A stretch of 10,386 nucleotides of DNA from Candidatus Methanomethylophilaceae archaeon (lineage in GTDB: Archaea > Thermoplasmatota > Thermoplasmata > Methanomassiliicoccales > Methanomethylophilaceae), in the NCBI GenBank assembly GCA_007116915.1, contig SKHQ01000084.1:1-10386 (forward strand). The letters run 5' to 3'. A program made the position numbers and the translations under genes. Of this stretch, positions 1 through 6,226 are shown one piece after another; positions within the stretch are counted from its first letter, which is position 1, and every line of letters starts with the position of its first letter. A model generated the notes under the pieces. The model did not search any database, was not told the DNA's origin, and worked only from the letters and a program-made list of their open reading frames with translations.

Positions 1-23
1 AGCACTTTCCTTGTATCTGCCAT
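1..23 (-). CDS. Start of an unidentified gene, cut by the window edge
   Basis: Only the first seven codons are inside the window, reading MADTRKV from an ATG at 23-21. The start is supported by a good Shine-Dalgarno sequence, AGGTGAT (28-34), a few bases upstream. The stop codon of the methylase gene lies inside this site, so the two genes are very probably one transcript and translationally coupled. The product cannot be named from seven residues. In some archaea COG2263 methylase genes lie near exosome (Csl4) and RNA polymerase subunit genes, so an RNA-related protein is a reasonable guess, but nothing in the sequence shows it. Confidence 0.5.
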
Positions 24-28
24 AAAAA

Positions 29-622
29 TCACCTGATAGCTATCATCACTATTTCGACGGTCCTCTTGGACCGGCTATGGAATGAAAACAAGTGAGGGAT
101 ATCGTATTTATATTCTTTGTGATACCACAGTTCACGACCTTTACTGGCCACATGCCTGTCCAGGAAGGGCAGAGTATTAGACATATGCAGTGAGTAAATG
201 TTTGAAGCTGAATCCATGGCTTTGTCCAGGAACGCCCGGTCGGCGTTGCGGTTCTGACAGCCGAACGGAGGGTTCATGATAACGGTATCAACGATGAAAT
301 CAACATCATTCACATCCATCGTATGCAATTCGACATCTGCTTCCATCGTTTCACAGGCCGCTTTCGCTTGTTCAACCGCCTTCTCCGAAGCATCGATACC
401 GATAACCCTCTCCGCTCCCAGCAACCATGCTCCTATGCCCAATATCCCACTCCCGCATCCGAGGTCAAGGACGGTCTTACCGTTGATGGTCCCGTGTCCG
501 AGGGCGGTGTAGAGCATATCAGCGGCGATCGGTGCCGGGGTGGAGTACTGCTCCAACTTAGCCGAGGGCTCTATGAACGAAGGAACCCTCTGCAAAAACA
601 TCTCCAGTTCCTTCAGCCTCAT
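29..622 (-). CDS. METTL5-like RNA N6-adenine methyltransferase (COG2263)
   Basis: A 197-residue, SAM-dependent class I (Rossmann) methylase of the METTL5/COG2263 family. The N-terminus MRLKELE, the LEQYSTP motif (about residues 23-29), the SAM-binding DLGCGSG loop (53-59), the NPPF catalytic motif typical of amino-group methylases (117-120) and a later YSLH stretch all match what I remember of human METTL5. That enzyme makes one m6A in 18S rRNA near the decoding centre. By family, this protein probably methylates small-subunit rRNA; the exact site is inference. ATG 622 is chosen because GGGTGA (631-636) lies 8 bases upstream and the METTL5 match begins there. An in-frame GTG at 634 would add MTEN and is possible if the transcript is nearly leaderless. 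METTL5 in eukaryotes is stabilised by TRMT112; no partner gene is visible here. Length is normal for the family. Confidence 0.9.
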   Translation of the reverse strand: MRLKELEMFLQRVPSFIEPSAKLEQYSTPAPIAADMLYTALGHGTINGKTVLDLGCGSGILGIGAWLLGAERVIGIDASEKAVEQAKAACETMEADVELHTMDVNDVDFIVDTVIMNPPFGCQNRNADRAFLDKAMDSASNIYSLHMSNTLPFLDRHVASKGRELWYHKEYKYDIPHLFSFHSRSKRTVEIVMIAIR

Positions 623-653
623 GTTCTCAGTCACCCTGAAATACTATGCATTA

Positions 654-663
654 GGATATATTC
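654..663 (-). promoter_or_regulatory. Candidate TATA box for the methylase gene
   Basis: On the minus strand this reads GAATATATCC, an archaeal TATA-like box inside an AT-rich gap. Its centre is about 25 bases upstream of the in-frame GTG at 634 and 36 bases upstream of ATG 622. Initiation 26 bases downstream of the centre would give either a leaderless message from the GTG or a very short leader before the ATG. This is a weak match judged by eye. Confidence 0.35.
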
Positions 664-755
664 AATCGTTTTCGACGGTTTGAGCGTACAATGAGCAAAC
701 TCTTCCGATGAATATCTAATAAATGATGATATTTGTAGAAATAACTATCAATTTG

Positions 756-779
756 TCTAATTATCTTAAATTAATTAGA
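756..779. repeat. Perfect 8-bp inverted repeat upstream of the glutamate synthase operon
   Basis: TCTAATTA (756-763) and TAATTAGA (772-779) are exact reverse complements separated by eight bases. The element overlaps the best TATA-like stretch (CTTAAATTAA, 765-774) for the glutamate synthase operon, so it sits where a repressor could block transcription-factor binding. It is very AT-rich and would make a poor RNA terminator. It does not look like the GGAA/TTCC or GGTA/TACC operators known for the methanogen nitrogen repressor NrpR. An operator role is inference. Confidence 0.45.
765..774 (+). promoter_or_regulatory. Candidate TATA box for the glutamate synthase operon
   Basis: CTTAAATTAA resembles the archaeal TATA consensus. 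Transcription would be expected to start near 796, leaving a leader of about 80 bases before ATG 876, or about 25 before the TTG at 822. The second AT-rich stretch, AAATTCAAATA (792-802), is an alternative box. The choice cannot be settled by eye. Confidence 0.35.
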
Positions 780-781
780 TG

Positions 782-800
782 TTTGAACACAAAATTCAAA
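782..800. repeat. Short inverted repeat TTTGAA-N7-TTCAAA
   Basis: TTTGAA (782-787) and TTCAAA (795-800) are exact reverse complements with a 7-base spacer, starting two bases after the larger palindrome at 756-779. A second TTTGAA occurs at 821-826. The repeat is short and in AT-rich DNA, so chance is a real possibility. Confidence 0.3.
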
Positions 801-875
801 TACTGACATTAGATTTGTGATTTGAACCGAGTGATACGTGAACACGTAAGCATTCGATCTCAAGGATGGATCGAT

Positions 876-2102
876 ATGGATCGCGACTACTTGCAACCGG
901 CCACGCTTTCTTGTCCGCAGGCGTCACGCGTCTTCGCCGAGCAGAGCTACGTCGTTGAAATACCAGATTGTCACAAGCCGCGAATGGGTAGCTGCGGTAT
1001 AGCAGGCTGCATAAACATAGATGGCTCATTGATTTCCGGCTCTAAGATAGAGAAGATGATAACCACCATGTCGGAGAGGGAGAACGGTCTCGGCTCTGGT
1101 TTCGTTGCCTATGGGCTTTTCCCCGATTTCGCCGAGGAGTACTGTATGCAGTTCCTCTTTGAGAGCGAGGAGGCCCAGGCCGAAACGGAGGAACTACTCT
1201 CCCATTGGGTTTACATGATCAAGGATGAGAAGGTACCAACCTTCCCCCAGAGGAGTATGACTCCACCGTTCCCGTTGGTATGGCGTTATTTCGTTAGACC
1301 TAAGAAGGGAACCGAGGTCTACATCAGGACCGGCCTCAACGAAGAGGACTACATGGTCCGCTTGGTGATGTCCATCAATGAGACCATCCCCGGCTCATGC
1401 TGCGTCTCCAGCGGTAAGGACATGGCGGTGTTCAAGGGCTCCGGCTATGCCCGTGAGATAGCTAAGTTCTACGATATCTCCCGCTACAAGGGCAATATGT
1501 GGTTGTCCCACTCCCGTTTCCCCACCAATTCTCCGGGCTGGTGGGCCGGCTCCCATCCAATAAGCATACTGGATTGGAGTGTCTGTCACAACGGTGAGAT
1601 CACCTCTTACGGTGTGAACCGCAAGCTGGTGGAGATGGCAGGGTACAAGTGCACGCTGCTAACAGACTCCGAGGTCGTAACCTATCTTTGGGACCTGATG
1701 GTCAGGAGGCATCGTCTACCGGTCACGGCCACGGCCTTCGCGATGGCCCCATGGTATTACAAGGACATAGAGAGGCTCCCCGACAACGAACGCCGTCTGG
1801 CCAATCAGTTGCGAATAACATATAAGGAGGCATTCCTGAATGGTCCTTTCAGCATCCTGGTCGGACGCAGCGACCCTGTGACCATGATAGCTCTGGCCGA
1901 CCGTAAGAAGCTGAGGCCCTTGGTCATGGGCGTTTCTGCGGACGGGAACTCCGTCTACGCTGCCAGCGAGGAGTGCGCCATCAAGTCGGTCCAGCCCGAT
2001 GCCGAGATATGGGCCACAAGGGCCGGTAACCCCGCCATAGTCAAGGTGGGGGAAGGTATAGTTCGTCGTGGCACAGAGGATCCATTCCTGGGGGCGATCT
2101 GA
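876..2102 (+). CDS. Glutamate synthase, class II glutamine amidotransferase subunit (archaeal type, COG0067)
   Basis: This subunit hydrolyses glutamine and passes ammonia to the FMN subunit encoded next. From ATG 876 it has 408 residues. The class II (Ntn) amidotransferase signature is clear: CGIAG with candidate nucleophile Cys40, SHSRFPTN (211-218), HNGE (238-241) and TDSEV (263-267). The nucleophile of this class must be N-terminal, yet about 39 residues precede it. COG0067 subunits of this split type commonly carry such a leader, so maturation by cleavage is likely but unseen. ATG 876 is preferred because AAGGA lies 9 bases upstream (862-866). The same frame stays open to a TTG at 822 (426 residues) and GTG 831. 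The insert of roughly 140 residues between the nucleophile and the SHSRFPTN motif seems typical of the free-standing form. Its TGA overlaps the next ATG by one base (TGATG), indicating translational coupling. Confidence 0.9.
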   Translation: MDRDYLQPATLSCPQASRVFAEQSYVVEIPDCHKPRMGSCGIAGCINIDGSLISGSKIEKMITTMSERENGLGSGFVAYGLFPDFAEEYCMQFLFESEEAQAETEELLSHWVYMIKDEKVPTFPQRSMTPPFPLVWRYFVRPKKGTEVYIRTGLNEEDYMVRLVMSINETIPGSCCVSSGKDMAVFKGSGYAREIAKFYDISRYKGNMWLSHSRFPTNSPGWWAGSHPISILDWSVCHNGEITSYGVNRKLVEMAGYKCTLLTDSEVVTYLWDLMVRRHRLPVTATAFAMAPWYYKDIERLPDNERRLANQLRITYKEAFLNGPFSILVGRSDPVTMIALADRKKLRPLVMGVSADGNSVYAASEECAIKSVQPDAEIWATRAGNPAIVKVGEGIVRRGTEDPFLGAI

Positions 2103-3616
2103 TGAAGCCGATCGTAACCATACCTGAGAAGTACCGCCCCACCATCGACCATGAGGCCTGCATACGTTGCAAGAAGTGCATAAAGGCCTGTAGCTACGGC
2201 GCCTTGGAGTTCAAGGACGACAAGGTCAAGGTGGCTAAGGGTTGTGTCGCCTGTGTGCGCTGCGTCTTCGAATGCCCCACCGATGCAATCATCGTCAACG
2301 AGCTGCCCAAGCAGTTCGCCCCCCATGCGGTCTTCAGTCCGGAGATACGTCGCAGTCTGATATCCCAGGCCAACTCCGGTGGAGTCCTGCTTTCATCCTG
2401 CGGTGCCAACGCAGAATATATGGACATATTCAACGACATACTGTTGGATGCGGCGCAGGTCACCAACCCCTCCATCGATCCTCTCCGAGAGCCGGTGGAG
2501 ACCAAGACTTATCTGGGACGCCGTCCGGGAAAGGTTGTCGTGGACGATAACGGCAAGATAGACCTCGATGCCAGCGAGACCCCAATAGTGATAATGGACA
2601 TGCCGATCATGATCGGCCACATATCTCTGGGCTCCATCAGCTATAACGCCCAGGCGGCCTTGTTCCGCGCGGCCACCCAACTGAACATATTGGCGGGCAC
2701 CGGCGAGGGAGGTCTACACAACGACTTCTATCCGATGGCCAAGAACCTATGTGCCGAGGTCGCCAGCGGACGTTTCGGTGTCACCAGCCATTACCTCAAG
2801 GAGGTAAGCTGTGTGGATATCAAGATCGGACAGGGTGCGAAGCCCGGTCACGGCGGCCATCTGCCTGGTGAGAAGGTGCAGAAGCTGATATCCGAGACCC
2901 GTATGATACCTTTGGGTACTGATGCATTATCTCCGTATCCTCATCACGACATCTACAGTATAGAGGACTTGCAACAGCTGATATCGGTGTTGAAGGAGTC
3001 GACTGAGTACAAGGTGCCGGTGGGTGTGAAGATCGCCGCCGTCCATAACGTCGGCGCCATTGCGTCCGGGATTGTGCGGGCTGGTGCTGATTTCCTTACC
3101 ATTGACGGTTTGAGGGGAGGCACCGGATCGGCCCCACGGGTCATCAGGGACCACGCGGGTATGCCTATCGAGATAGCGGTGTCAGCTGTGGACCAACGTT
3201 TGGAGCAGGAAGGTCTCCGTGACAAGGTAACCCTCTGTGCCTCGGGAAGCATAAGGACCGCCGCTGATATGATCAAGTGCATCGCTCTCGGAGCGGACGT
3301 GGTCGGTGTTTGCACATCGGCAATGATCGCCATGGGCTGCACGGTGTGCCAGCAGTGTCACCGCGGCGCCTGTTCCTGGGGTATAGCCACACAAAAGCCG
3401 GAGTTGACCTCGCGTTTGGACATAGAGATCGCAACACAGCGCATAGTCAACATGTTCCACGCCTGGAACGAGGAGCTGAAGGAGATCCTGGGAGCGATGG
3501 GAATTGACTCGGTGGAGAGTTTGGTCGGCAACCGTGACCGCCTACGCTATATCGGACCCAATCCCCGCATAGCCGAGATATTGGATGTCAAGCATTCCGG
3601 GGAGGGATGGGGATGA
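2102..3616 (+). CDS. Glutamate synthase, ferredoxin-FMN synthase subunit (archaeal type, COG0069)
   Basis: The catalytic synthase subunit: it reduces the iminoglutarate formed from 2-oxoglutarate and ammonia to glutamate on FMN. Residues 20-58 are a two-cluster ferredoxin domain with Cys 20, 23, 26, 30 and 48, 51, 54, 58 (two CxxCxxCxxxC/P motifs). From about residue 160 onward is the TIM-barrel FMN domain, with GQGAKPGHGGHLPGEKV (243-259) and DGLRGGTGSAP (335-345). The glutamate synthase C-x5-C-x4-C motif for the 3Fe-4S cluster follows at Cys 413, 419 and 424, before WGIATQ. An additional Cys416 lies inside the motif. The fused ferredoxin probably takes electrons from a soluble ferredoxin or an unlinked reductase, as no NAD(P)H-oxidising subunit is encoded nearby. 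N-methylglutamate synthase is a related three-subunit enzyme and a less likely alternative. The gene starts on the stop of the amidotransferase gene and its own stop overlaps the next start. Confidence 0.93.
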   Translation: MKPIVTIPEKYRPTIDHEACIRCKKCIKACSYGALEFKDDKVKVAKGCVACVRCVFECPTDAIIVNELPKQFAPHAVFSPEIRRSLISQANSGGVLLSSCGANAEYMDIFNDILLDAAQVTNPSIDPLREPVETKTYLGRRPGKVVVDDNGKIDLDASETPIVIMDMPIMIGHISLGSISYNAQAALFRAATQLNILAGTGEGGLHNDFYPMAKNLCAEVASGRFGVTSHYLKEVSCVDIKIGQGAKPGHGGHLPGEKVQKLISETRMIPLGTDALSPYPHHDIYSIEDLQQLISVLKESTEYKVPVGVKIAAVHNVGAIASGIVRAGADFLTIDGLRGGTGSAPRVIRDHAGMPIEIAVSAVDQRLEQEGLRDKVTLCASGSIRTAADMIKCIALGADVVGVCTSAMIAMGCTVCQQCHRGACSWGIATQKPELTSRLDIEIATQRIVNMFHAWNEELKEILGAMGIDSVESLVGNRDRLRYIGPNPRIAEILDVKHSGEGWG

Positions 3617-4389
3617 GCAAGGAGGTTGAGACCATGATGATCGACGCTGGACACAGGAACGACCTGGGACACCCCCTCGACTACCGCGAGCTGAACCGTC
3701 TCATACGGGAGGCAATATGCGCAGGCGAGGAAAGGCTAGTCCTTATGAACGTCATAGGTCAGAGGTACATAGCCTCCGCCACATCAAATCCCAACACCCG
3801 GATAGAGATACACGGAACGCCTGGTAACGACCTCGGAGCCTTCTTGAACGGCGGCACCATAGAGGTATTCGGGAACGCCCAGGACGTCACCGCCAACACC
3901 ATGAACGATGGCATGATCATCGTCCATGGCAACTCCGGCGACATCACCGGTCTGGCCGCCAGGGGCGGAACCCTACTTGTGAAGGGAAACTCCGGATACC
4001 GCGTCGGCATCCACATCAAGGAGTTCGAGGGCGTCGGCGTCAAGCTGGTCATAGGCGGATTCGTCAATGATTACCTCGGCGAGTACATGGCCGGAGGAAC
4101 AATACTCATTCTCGGCCAAGGGGTGGAAGACTCACCGGTAGGCCTTCACGTCGGAGCGGGTATGCATGGCGGTCGGATCTACGTCCGCGGCCCGGTGGAG
4201 AAGCATCAACTCGGTCCCGGGGCCTGCCTGGCAGAGATGAACGACAAGGACTTCAAGACCGTGGATACGTTGATAGACCAGTATGAGAAGGCTTTCAGTG
4301 TGGAGATCGACCGTTCAATCGAATACAGCAAGATCATACCTCTGGACAGCCGGCCCTTCCGTGGCCACTATGACAGCACCACGATCTGA
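3613..4389 (+). CDS. Glutamate synthase, GXGXG (alpha-subunit C-terminal type) subunit (COG0070)
   Basis: A 258-residue protein corresponding to the C-terminal right-handed beta-helix domain of bacterial GltB, here a separate polypeptide. Its middle (roughly residues 70-190) is a run of Gly-rich beta-helix turns such as NGGTIEVFGN, NDGMIIVHGN and RGGTLLVKGN, followed by GGTILILGQG and GGRIYVRG. The domain has a structural role, packing between the amidotransferase and synthase parts. ATG 3613 is chosen because GGAGG (3601-3605) lies 7 bases upstream and the start overlaps the previous stop as ATGA (3613-3616). The in-frame ATG at 3607 is only one base from that site. The gene ends the operon; a convergent gene follows after about 90 bases. 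Homologues also occur in tungsten/molybdenum formylmethanofuran dehydrogenase (FwdC), but the operon context makes glutamate synthase clear. Confidence 0.92.
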   Translation: MSKEVETMMIDAGHRNDLGHPLDYRELNRLIREAICAGEERLVLMNVIGQRYIASATSNPNTRIEIHGTPGNDLGAFLNGGTIEVFGNAQDVTANTMNDGMIIVHGNSGDITGLAARGGTLLVKGNSGYRVGIHIKEFEGVGVKLVIGGFVNDYLGEYMAGGTILILGQGVEDSPVGLHVGAGMHGGRIYVRGPVEKHQLGPGACLAEMNDKDFKTVDTLIDQYEKAFSVEIDRSIEYSKIIPLDSRPFRGHYDSTTI

Positions 4390-4434
4390 GGAAACACCTT
4401 CCGCCTTTTGGAAAACCACTTAACATTTCTTATA

Positions 4435-4475
4435 AAGATAAAAAGTAAAAAGTTTGACAAGACGGAGCGAACTCC
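4435..4475 (-). terminator. Small hairpin plus T tracts ending the orphan FMN gene
   Basis: Just after the stop codon, the minus strand has GGAG-TTCG-CTCC (4464-4475), a 4-bp stem with a TTCG loop. Two runs of five T (4447-4451 and 4440-4444) follow. Archaeal termination relies mainly on oligo-T tracts, so the T runs are the main evidence and the short hairpin is secondary. For the opposite-strand synthase operon the same 90-base gap offers only weaker T stretches (4414-4417, 4426-4429). Confidence 0.5.
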
Positions 4476-4476
4476 T

Positions 4477-6081
4477 TCAGAGCAGACTCTCCATCACCCG
4501 CGCCGCGCGCTGGTCGATGGTCTCGATGCCGCTGACCTTGGCCGCATACTCGGTCAAGGTGTTGATGTCCGATCTCTCTATGCAGTCGAGACGGAACTTG
4601 CGGGCACCGGCCATAAGCTGCTTGAGACCTTCGACGAGCCTCTCGCTGAAGTAGGTGTACAGACCGACTGCGCCCCAGGGAATATCGGTTCCGATCTCCA
4701 AGTCAGGGAACTTGGCCTGCAAGTGCTCCTGAGCGATGAAGAACTGCTTGGGGCTGTCGCCGTAGAGGGCCTGGAAGTTGGTGGGCAGCTTACCCTGATC
4801 CGCCAGCTCGATGAAGAAATCGCTCTTCATGACCGCCAGCAACGGGCTCCTGGCCATCGCGATGGACTTGACCAATGGTCCGTCTCCAAGATCGCTCCAA
4901 GCCATGGCCTTGTACATCTGAGTCTCGTTAAGGAAACCTCCGGCAAAGGACAGGTCAGGGATGTGGCGTCCCTTCTTCTTGAGTATCTCGGCGCACTGCA
5001 TGACCTCAGCGATCAGGTGTATGGTAGGGGTCCCCATCTCATTCATCATGGGCACGGGGCTCATACCGGTGCCTCCTCCGGCACCATCGAAGGTCAGAAG
5101 GTCTATCTTGGCATCTGAAGCCGCCGCCATGGTGAAGGCCACGACCTCAGGCCGGTAGGCTCCGGTCTTCAGGAACATGTTCTTGGCACCCATGGAGCGG
5201 AACTGATCCACCTCTTCCTGGAATCCGTCCAAGGTGGGGAATCCGACACGGCTGTGCCTCTCGAAGCTGCGGAACAGGCCGTCCTTGAATGCCTGCTGAA
5301 CGTTGGGGTCCTCGGGGTCCGGCAGGACCAGATATCCGCGGGCCTTGAGTTCGAGAGCCCTCTCGAGGCTGTGAAGCCTGACTTCGCCGCCTATTGCCTT
5401 GGCGCCTTGGCCCCACTTCCTCTCCAGTGCATCCACCTCCAATTTGGACATGGCGTACTCTTCCACGTTTCCACGGCCATCCTCTATGTTGGTCTGTAGT
5501 ACCACATGTCCGTGCTCCCCGTCCCATAGGTCGGTGAAGGACTTGACGCGGAACTCCAGGTCAGGCGAGTGCTGGACGTTGCCGTTGGAATAAACCGCAT
5601 CCGAGTCCATACCGCAAACGTTCTCGCCGATGATGTGTATGACACCGCTGAGGGCAGCGCCCTTGGCCATCCCTTCCCAGTGTCGCTTGGCGACTGCTGT
5701 CGAGCCCATACCGGCGATGTGGAGGGGGACCCTCATCTTTATCGGTCTCTTCGACCGGGAACCCACAACGGTGGAGACATCGGCATTCTCGAAGAACGCC
5801 TTGTCGGGGTCGGCCTCTATGCCTTTCGTATCCAGCAGCTCAGCCATTAATTGGAAGTGCGACCAGTCTAGGAAATAGTCCTTGTTCGCTCCTGCAGTGC
5901 TCCTGCCGAAGTGCTCCGGGCTGGGATACAGAACCTCCCTGCCGCGGAAGGCGGATTTTCCCACCTCGCAAAGGACGTTACATCTCTCGAGACAAAGCGG
6001 ACACATGCCGTTTATGGGGGCTATGTCCTTGACCCTGGTGCTGGTACCAGTGGTCGATCTGGAGTTTTCTATACAATACAT
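4477..6081 (-). CDS. Stand-alone glutamate synthase-family FMN protein with N-terminal Cys motif
   Basis: A 534-residue protein of the glutamate synthase FMN-barrel family (COG0069). The N-terminus carries Cys 27, 30, 34 and 38 (CPLC, then C-x3-C and CEVGKSA), likely ligands for an Fe-S cluster and different from the paired ferredoxin of the neighbouring subunit. It then has a conserved ENVCGMD stretch, KWGQGAKAIGGEVR (222-235) and the FMN loop FDGAGGGTGMSP (331-342). I find no C-x5-C-x4-C motif for the synthase 3Fe-4S cluster, and no amidotransferase or GXGXG partner of its own. It probably acts as an FMN oxidoreductase; whether it makes glutamate, using ammonia or subunits borrowed from the split enzyme, is unknown. 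ATG 6081 is preferred because GGGTGG (6087-6092) lies 5 bases upstream; a GTG at 6090 would add three residues. It has its own promoter and terminator and converges on the synthase operon. Confidence 0.87.
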   Translation of the reverse strand: MYCIENSRSTTGTSTRVKDIAPINGMCPLCLERCNVLCEVGKSAFRGREVLYPSPEHFGRSTAGANKDYFLDWSHFQLMAELLDTKGIEADPDKAFFENADVSTVVGSRSKRPIKMRVPLHIAGMGSTAVAKRHWEGMAKGAALSGVIHIIGENVCGMDSDAVYSNGNVQHSPDLEFRVKSFTDLWDGEHGHVVLQTNIEDGRGNVEEYAMSKLEVDALERKWGQGAKAIGGEVRLHSLERALELKARGYLVLPDPEDPNVQQAFKDGLFRSFERHSRVGFPTLDGFQEEVDQFRSMGAKNMFLKTGAYRPEVVAFTMAAASDAKIDLLTFDGAGGGTGMSPVPMMNEMGTPTIHLIAEVMQCAEILKKKGRHIPDLSFAGGFLNETQMYKAMAWSDLGDGPLVKSIAMARSPLLAVMKSDFFIELADQGKLPTNFQALYGDSPKQFFIAQEHLQAKFPDLEIGTDIPWGAVGLYTYFSERLVEGLKQLMAGARKFRLDCIERSDINTLTEYAAKVSGIETIDQRAARVMESLL

Positions 6082-6117
6082 AAATGCCACCCGATTTTCT
6101 AAGGTTGAATGTCAAAA

Positions 6118-6128
6118 TTATATATTAA
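6118..6128 (-). promoter_or_regulatory. TATA box for the orphan FMN gene
   Basis: On the minus strand this reads TTAATATATAA, a strong archaeal TATA-like box. Transcription starting about 26 bases downstream of its centre would begin near 6097, a few bases ahead of the GGGTGG ribosome site at 6087-6092 and ATG 6081. The spacing gives a short leader that just includes the ribosome site, which supports both the promoter and the chosen start. Confidence 0.6.
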
Positions 6129-6189
6129 GCATAGTGCTCTTTGGACTGTGAGTAGATAAGGTGTCTTGACATTTGTGCAAAGAATAGCC

Positions 6190-6226
6190 AAAAAAATGAA
6201 CAAAAGGTGAGTGAGGGGACTCACTC
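6190..6226 (-). terminator. Hairpin and T7 tract overlapping the end of the GTPase gene
   Basis: The minus strand reads GAGTGAG-TCCC-CTCACTC, a perfect 7-bp stem with a 4-base loop (6209-6226). A T4 run and then T7 (6190-6196) follow. The left arm contains the stop codon of the GTPase gene (TGA at 6223-6221), so the coding sequence runs into the terminator. It separates this transcript from the orphan FMN gene, whose TATA box lies some 60-70 bases further on. Confidence 0.65.

Noticed and set aside
623..875. A tRNA or structured RNA in the AT-rich gap
   Set aside because: No cloverleaf, no tRNA B-box-like motif and no GC-rich stem was seen; only AT-rich inverted repeats.
876..4389. The three-gene operon as N-methylglutamate synthase (mgsABC)
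   Set aside because: The subunit plan is similar, but the N-terminal two-cluster ferredoxin and the absence of methylamine dehydrogenase-type genes fit an archaeal glutamate synthase better. It is not fully excluded.
4428..4439. TTATAAAG as a plus-strand promoter between the convergent genes
   Set aside because: No believable plus-strand gene follows; the stretch is better explained by the T-rich terminator of the minus-strand gene.
4408..5118. A 236-codon open frame on the plus strand opposite the orphan FMN gene
   Set aside because: It is antisense to a clearly conserved protein, shows no recognisable domain, and long antisense frames are common in GC-rich coding DNA.
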